A DNA stretch of 64,000 nucleotides from Chitinophaga sp. CF418. GTDB lineage: Bacteria > Bacteroidota > Bacteroidia > Chitinophagales > Chitinophagaceae. The notes below the pieces were generated by a model. The model worked only from the letters and a program-made list of their open reading frames with translations. It ran no database searches and was not told where the DNA came from. Positions 61,301-64,000 of this stretch are shown in pieces (the first letter of the stretch is position 1; every line of letters begins with the position of its first letter). The translations under genes were made by a program, and so were the position numbers. The stretch spans positions 82,182 to 146,181 of the forward strand of contig NZ_FRCN01000019.1 of NCBI RefSeq assembly GCF_900142925.1, read 5' to 3'.

Positions 61301-63610
61301 ATGTCTAAAGCTTTTATTTCGCACAGTAGCGTACAAAAACCGTTGGTTGAAACGCTTATCAGAAGAATAGGTCGGGACAATTGCATTGTCGATAAGTACA
61401 ACTTTGAGGCTGGGCAACCGACTTTAGATTTAATAATACAGGGAATTGAACGCACTGACCTATTTGTTTTGCTAATCTCAAACGAAGCCTTAAATTCGAC
61501 TTGGGTGCAAGACGAAATTAAATTTGCAAGGAATCTCCGCGATAAGGATATCGCTAGGCAATTACTACTATTGAATATTGACCCGAATATAAGCCACATG
61601 GATGATAGAATACCCGATTGGCTAAGAAAGGAATATAACTTAAAACCTATTCCGCATCCTGCGCTGATTTATAAAAAGATTAGCTCTAAACTCAGGGATG
61701 TAACAATACATGCACACCCTCTTGTTGAAAAAATGGAGGAAATATTTATTGGTCGTCGTGACGTGATGGATGAATTTGATAGAAAGTATTTTAATATCAA
61801 ATTGACCAAGCCAAGTGTAATCACAGCCTCAGGTTTCGAGGGAGTAGGTAGGCGGAAATTTTTGAACAACGCCCTAGATAAAGCAGGGCGCTTGAATAAA
61901 TTTCATGAACCGCTGAGTATTGTGTTAGATACAAGAGATAGTATCGAAGATTTTATTCTAAGAATAGAAGATCAAAATGGAATCATAGCCGAAGAAGTAC
62001 TAATGAGAATAAAAGATGCTACGCTTGAAGAAAAGTTGTTGTATGCCAAAAGACTGCTTTTATCTTTTCAGGAGCAAGACGAAATTCTGTACGTTATTGA
62101 CAAAGGCTGTATAATTCAGCCAAATAAAGAAACTGCGTCATGGTTTGAAGATATAATTAAATCGCCTGACTTTAACAATAATACGATCGTATGTTTGATC
62201 ACTAGTTTTAGGTCATATAATACACAACTCCACATGAGTGGAAAAGTTATTAGCTTTCACATTAATGAGTTAAATCCTAGTGATAGGCAGGTGCTTTTTG
62301 TAAAATATTGCGATCTTCTCGACTTAAAGCCTGCGGAAAGCAATATTGAAACGATATTACCCGCGCTGAATGGGATGCCCAAGCAAATCTTTTTCACGAC
62401 ATTACTAATCAAAGATCATGGCAGTGAATACGTAGCAAGGCATATTGACGAAATAAGAAAATATGAAGATTTCAAAGTTTTTAATATCATTGAACAGATT
62501 AAGGAAGAAAATGGGCTTGCGTATGATATATTAGTATTTGTTTCCCGGTTTGAGTTTGTGAGTTTTGACATGGTCTATAAAATATTCGGTCGAAACGATG
62601 ATGTTGATTCTGCTTTGGAGAAGATATATATATATGGAGCCTATGATATGATAGGAACGGATAAAGAGTATATCAAAGTTCACCACGCGATAATGGACTA
62701 CATTATGAGAGCTAGGATTGATTATTCTTTGGATGTTAAACGAAAATTGCGAAAAGAAATTAACACACTAATATCTAATCAACCCGATTTTCCCGACGTT
62801 TCGGAAATATTGGTTACGATAAGATCGATTATACAAGATGGCGGTAAAATTCCTGAAAACTATTTTATTCCATCTGTTGCGCTTCGTACTATTATTGACC
62901 ATTATTATGCGCAAAATTTCGTGCAAGTTTATCAACTTGCTACGAGAATGTTAGCAAACCACTATAAATATCATGATGCGATCATAAGAGAGATCAAATA
63001 CTGGCATTGCCTGGCATTGGCAAAACAAAGGAATGATGAGTTTTTCGATTATATTGGGACATTTCATGGCGTAGATCATCACTTTTTGCTTGGTTTTTTT
63101 CGCCGATGTCAAAAAAGATTTGGTGAAGCTGAAAAACATTTTTTAGCAGCATTACAAGCTGATCCCGATTCACAAAAAAGTAAAAGAGAACTGGTACTTG
63201 TCCTTTTAAGCCAAGGGAAATATGGTCTTGCACTTGATACAGCAAAGAAAAATTATGAAAAGAGGAAACTTAATGCATTTCATATCCAAGCATATTTCAA
63301 CTGCTTATTACGCAAAAATAGCTGGTCGCCATCTGAGAAGCAGATTATCGATGAATTAATGACTAACATAAAGAAAAGTCATGACTTTCGCGCTAACGAA
63401 ATTTTTCAGGTTATGAGTGGCGAGTACGAATATTATATCAACGGAAATTTTGAGCTGGCGGTTAAGCAGTTGAATGAAGGTAGGGAAAAAAGTGCGGCAA
63501 AAAACTACTTTAATAAAGCACTTTTTGAAATTTATAAGCGTCGCGGAATGACGGAGAAGGAAAATTATTATTCACGACTTATTAATGATGAAGATGAAGA
63601 TTTTATCTGA
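61301..63610 (+). CDS. TIR-STAND ATPase-TPR protein, probable anti-phage defence
   Basis: 769 aa from ATG 61301 (MSKAFISHSS); the earlier in-frame codons are not supported. TIR domain about 1-125: AFISHSSVQKPLVETLIRRI, DLFVLLISNEALNS and WVQDE with E72 at the usual NADase glutamate position. STAND-type ATPase about 135-480: TASGFEGVGRRKFL is a Walker A-like loop without the usual GK(S/T), IIDKGC-like ILYVIDKGC is Walker B. TPR-like helical repeats about 570-769 (FFRRCQKRFGEAEKHFLAAL). By family, TIR NADases fused to a STAND sensor kill infected cells by NAD depletion. Confidence 0.85.
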   Translation: MSKAFISHSSVQKPLVETLIRRIGRDNCIVDKYNFEAGQPTLDLIIQGIERTDLFVLLISNEALNSTWVQDEIKFARNLRDKDIARQLLLLNIDPNISHMDDRIPDWLRKEYNLKPIPHPALIYKKISSKLRDVTIHAHPLVEKMEEIFIGRRDVMDEFDRKYFNIKLTKPSVITASGFEGVGRRKFLNNALDKAGRLNKFHEPLSIVLDTRDSIEDFILRIEDQNGIIAEEVLMRIKDATLEEKLLYAKRLLLSFQEQDEILYVIDKGCIIQPNKETASWFEDIIKSPDFNNNTIVCLITSFRSYNTQLHMSGKVISFHINELNPSDRQVLFVKYCDLLDLKPAESNIETILPALNGMPKQIFFTTLLIKDHGSEYVARHIDEIRKYEDFKVFNIIEQIKEENGLAYDILVFVSRFEFVSFDMVYKIFGRNDDVDSALEKIYIYGAYDMIGTDKEYIKVHHAIMDYIMRARIDYSLDVKRKLRKEINTLISNQPDFPDVSEILVTIRSIIQDGGKIPENYFIPSVALRTIIDHYYAQNFVQVYQLATRMLANHYKYHDAIIREIKYWHCLALAKQRNDEFFDYIGTFHGVDHHFLLGFFRRCQKRFGEAEKHFLAALQADPDSQKSKRELVLVLLSQGKYGLALDTAKKNYEKRKLNAFHIQAYFNCLLRKNSWSPSEKQIIDELMTNIKKSHDFRANEIFQVMSGEYEYYINGNFELAVKQLNEGREKSAAKNYFNKALFEIYKRRGMTEKENYYSRLINDEDEDFI

Positions 63611-63651
63611 TTCTTAAAGTATTACATCTTGACTGTATAATCCCTAAGCAC

Positions 63652-64000
63652 GAGACTATAAAATATATTGTGTAAACGATAAGGCAACTGTTTAGAGCCG
63701 ACATCTGTTTTCAAAGATCGTTAAAAATTGATGGAGTATGAACCCCCAGTTATGGAGAGTCATACTCCATTTCTTTTCGATGTTCATTATAGCCAGGTAT
63801 ACCGCCTTTTGAGCCGCAGTATCGTCAGTAAACTGTACCTTCGTCTTTGTGTACTTCCTGATACCTCTGTTGAGATTTTCAATAGTGTTGGTGGTATACA
63901 TGATCTTGCGGATCTCCAGGGGGAAGTCAAAATAGCTGGTAAGATTATCCCAGTTGTTCTCCCAGGACTGAATAGCGTGACGATATTTAGTCCCCCATTT
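63652..64000 (-). mobile_element. IS256-family element, end only (cut by the window)
   Basis: The transposase end lies at 63692-64000 and continues past the window. The likely terminal inverted repeat begins near 63652 with GAGACTATAAAATATATTG, a form seen at ends of IS256-type elements (long A+T-rich repeat with TGTGTAAAC). The full element, its other end and target duplication are outside the window. Confidence 0.6.
63692..64000 (-). CDS. IS256-family (mutator) transposase, partial C-terminus
   Basis: 103 codons in frame from the window edge to TAA, with no start inside. Residues read KWGTKYRHAIQSWENNWDNL, then TTNTIENLNRGIRKYTKTK, the conserved YTTNxIExxNRxxRKxTKxK motif with the catalytic Glu of the DDE triad. 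It encodes the end of the enzyme; the rest is beyond 64000. Confidence 0.9.
   Translation of the reverse strand, partial: KWGTKYRHAIQSWENNWDNLTSYFDFPLEIRKIMYTTNTIENLNRGIRKYTKTKVQFTDDTAAQKAVYLAIMNIEKKWSMTLHNWGFILHQFLTIFENRCRL

Noticed and set aside
59800..64000. A complete integrated element with att sites at tRNA-Lys
   Set aside because: No integrase and no second copy of the tRNA 3-prime end are in the window, so only a partial island can be claimed.

Overview
The window comes from a Bacteroidota chromosome, most likely family Chitinophagaceae (Chitinophaga or a close relative). The evidence is the gene content (TamB with a very large periplasmic part, a TonB receptor with an N-terminal carboxypeptidase-like domain, a GSCFA protein, a Bacteroidota-type LptE, the order secG / Pro-Ala-rich protein / lptE / sigma-54 activator / miaB), promoters of the TTTG-N19-TAnnTTTG type, and the lack of Shine-Dalgarno sequences. 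No rRNA is present. There is one tRNA (Lys, UUU).

Layout. 0-9.6 kb (minus strand): tamB, TraB/GumN protein, a BioF-like enzyme, a lipoprotein, a DinB-fold protein and ggt. 9.8-15.7 kb (plus): TonB receptor, MORN-type lipoprotein, M14 peptidase, ending in a block of six 55-bp tandem repeats. 16-25.3 kb (minus): redoxin, YihY, MltG, SecG, Pro-Ala-rich protein, LptE, sigma-54 activator, MiaB and a NarL-type two-component pair. 25.3-26.7 kb is a gene-free, repeat-rich gap. 26.7-30 kb (minus): histidine phosphatase, a second two-component pair, a membrane protein and a lipoprotein. 30.3-33.5 kb holds four regulators (MarR, MocR-like, ArsR, TetR). 33.6-39.7 kb is a TolC-HlyD-ABC-ABC-permease-permease efflux operon whose TetR probably binds a palindrome found upstream of both tetR and tolC. 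39.8-44.1 kb has a second MocR-like gene and an alkylation-repair cluster: an ArsR-type HTH fused to the Ada methyl-acceptor domain, an AlkA-like glycosylase and an Ogt-type methyltransferase. 44.6-57.2 kb is mixed metabolism and RNA modification (PLP decarboxylase, EamA exporter, GNAT-DinB fusion, NUDIX, RlmB, HMG-CoA lyase, GSCFA, MHS transporter, patatin/outer-membrane fusion, MiaE, BioF). A penicillin-acylase-family gene follows, then tRNA-Lys.

The last 4 kb, directly downstream of tRNA-Lys, is visibly A+T-richer and looks acquired. It carries an unknown two-TM protein, a TIR-STAND-TPR protein of the kind used in anti-phage defence, and the end of an IS256-family element cut by the window edge.

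The most unusual items are: (1) a dispersed 145-150 bp element present four times (25.9, 41.3, 44.3 and 51.3 kb), with a conserved core inside a long hairpin whose arms change in a compensatory way; (2) the ArsR-Ada fusion regulator with its own palindrome; (3) the tRNA-Lys-linked TIR-STAND locus; (4) a MocR-like regulator whose PLP lysine position is histidine. Coding and repeat calls were made by reading the sequence; no database search was possible.
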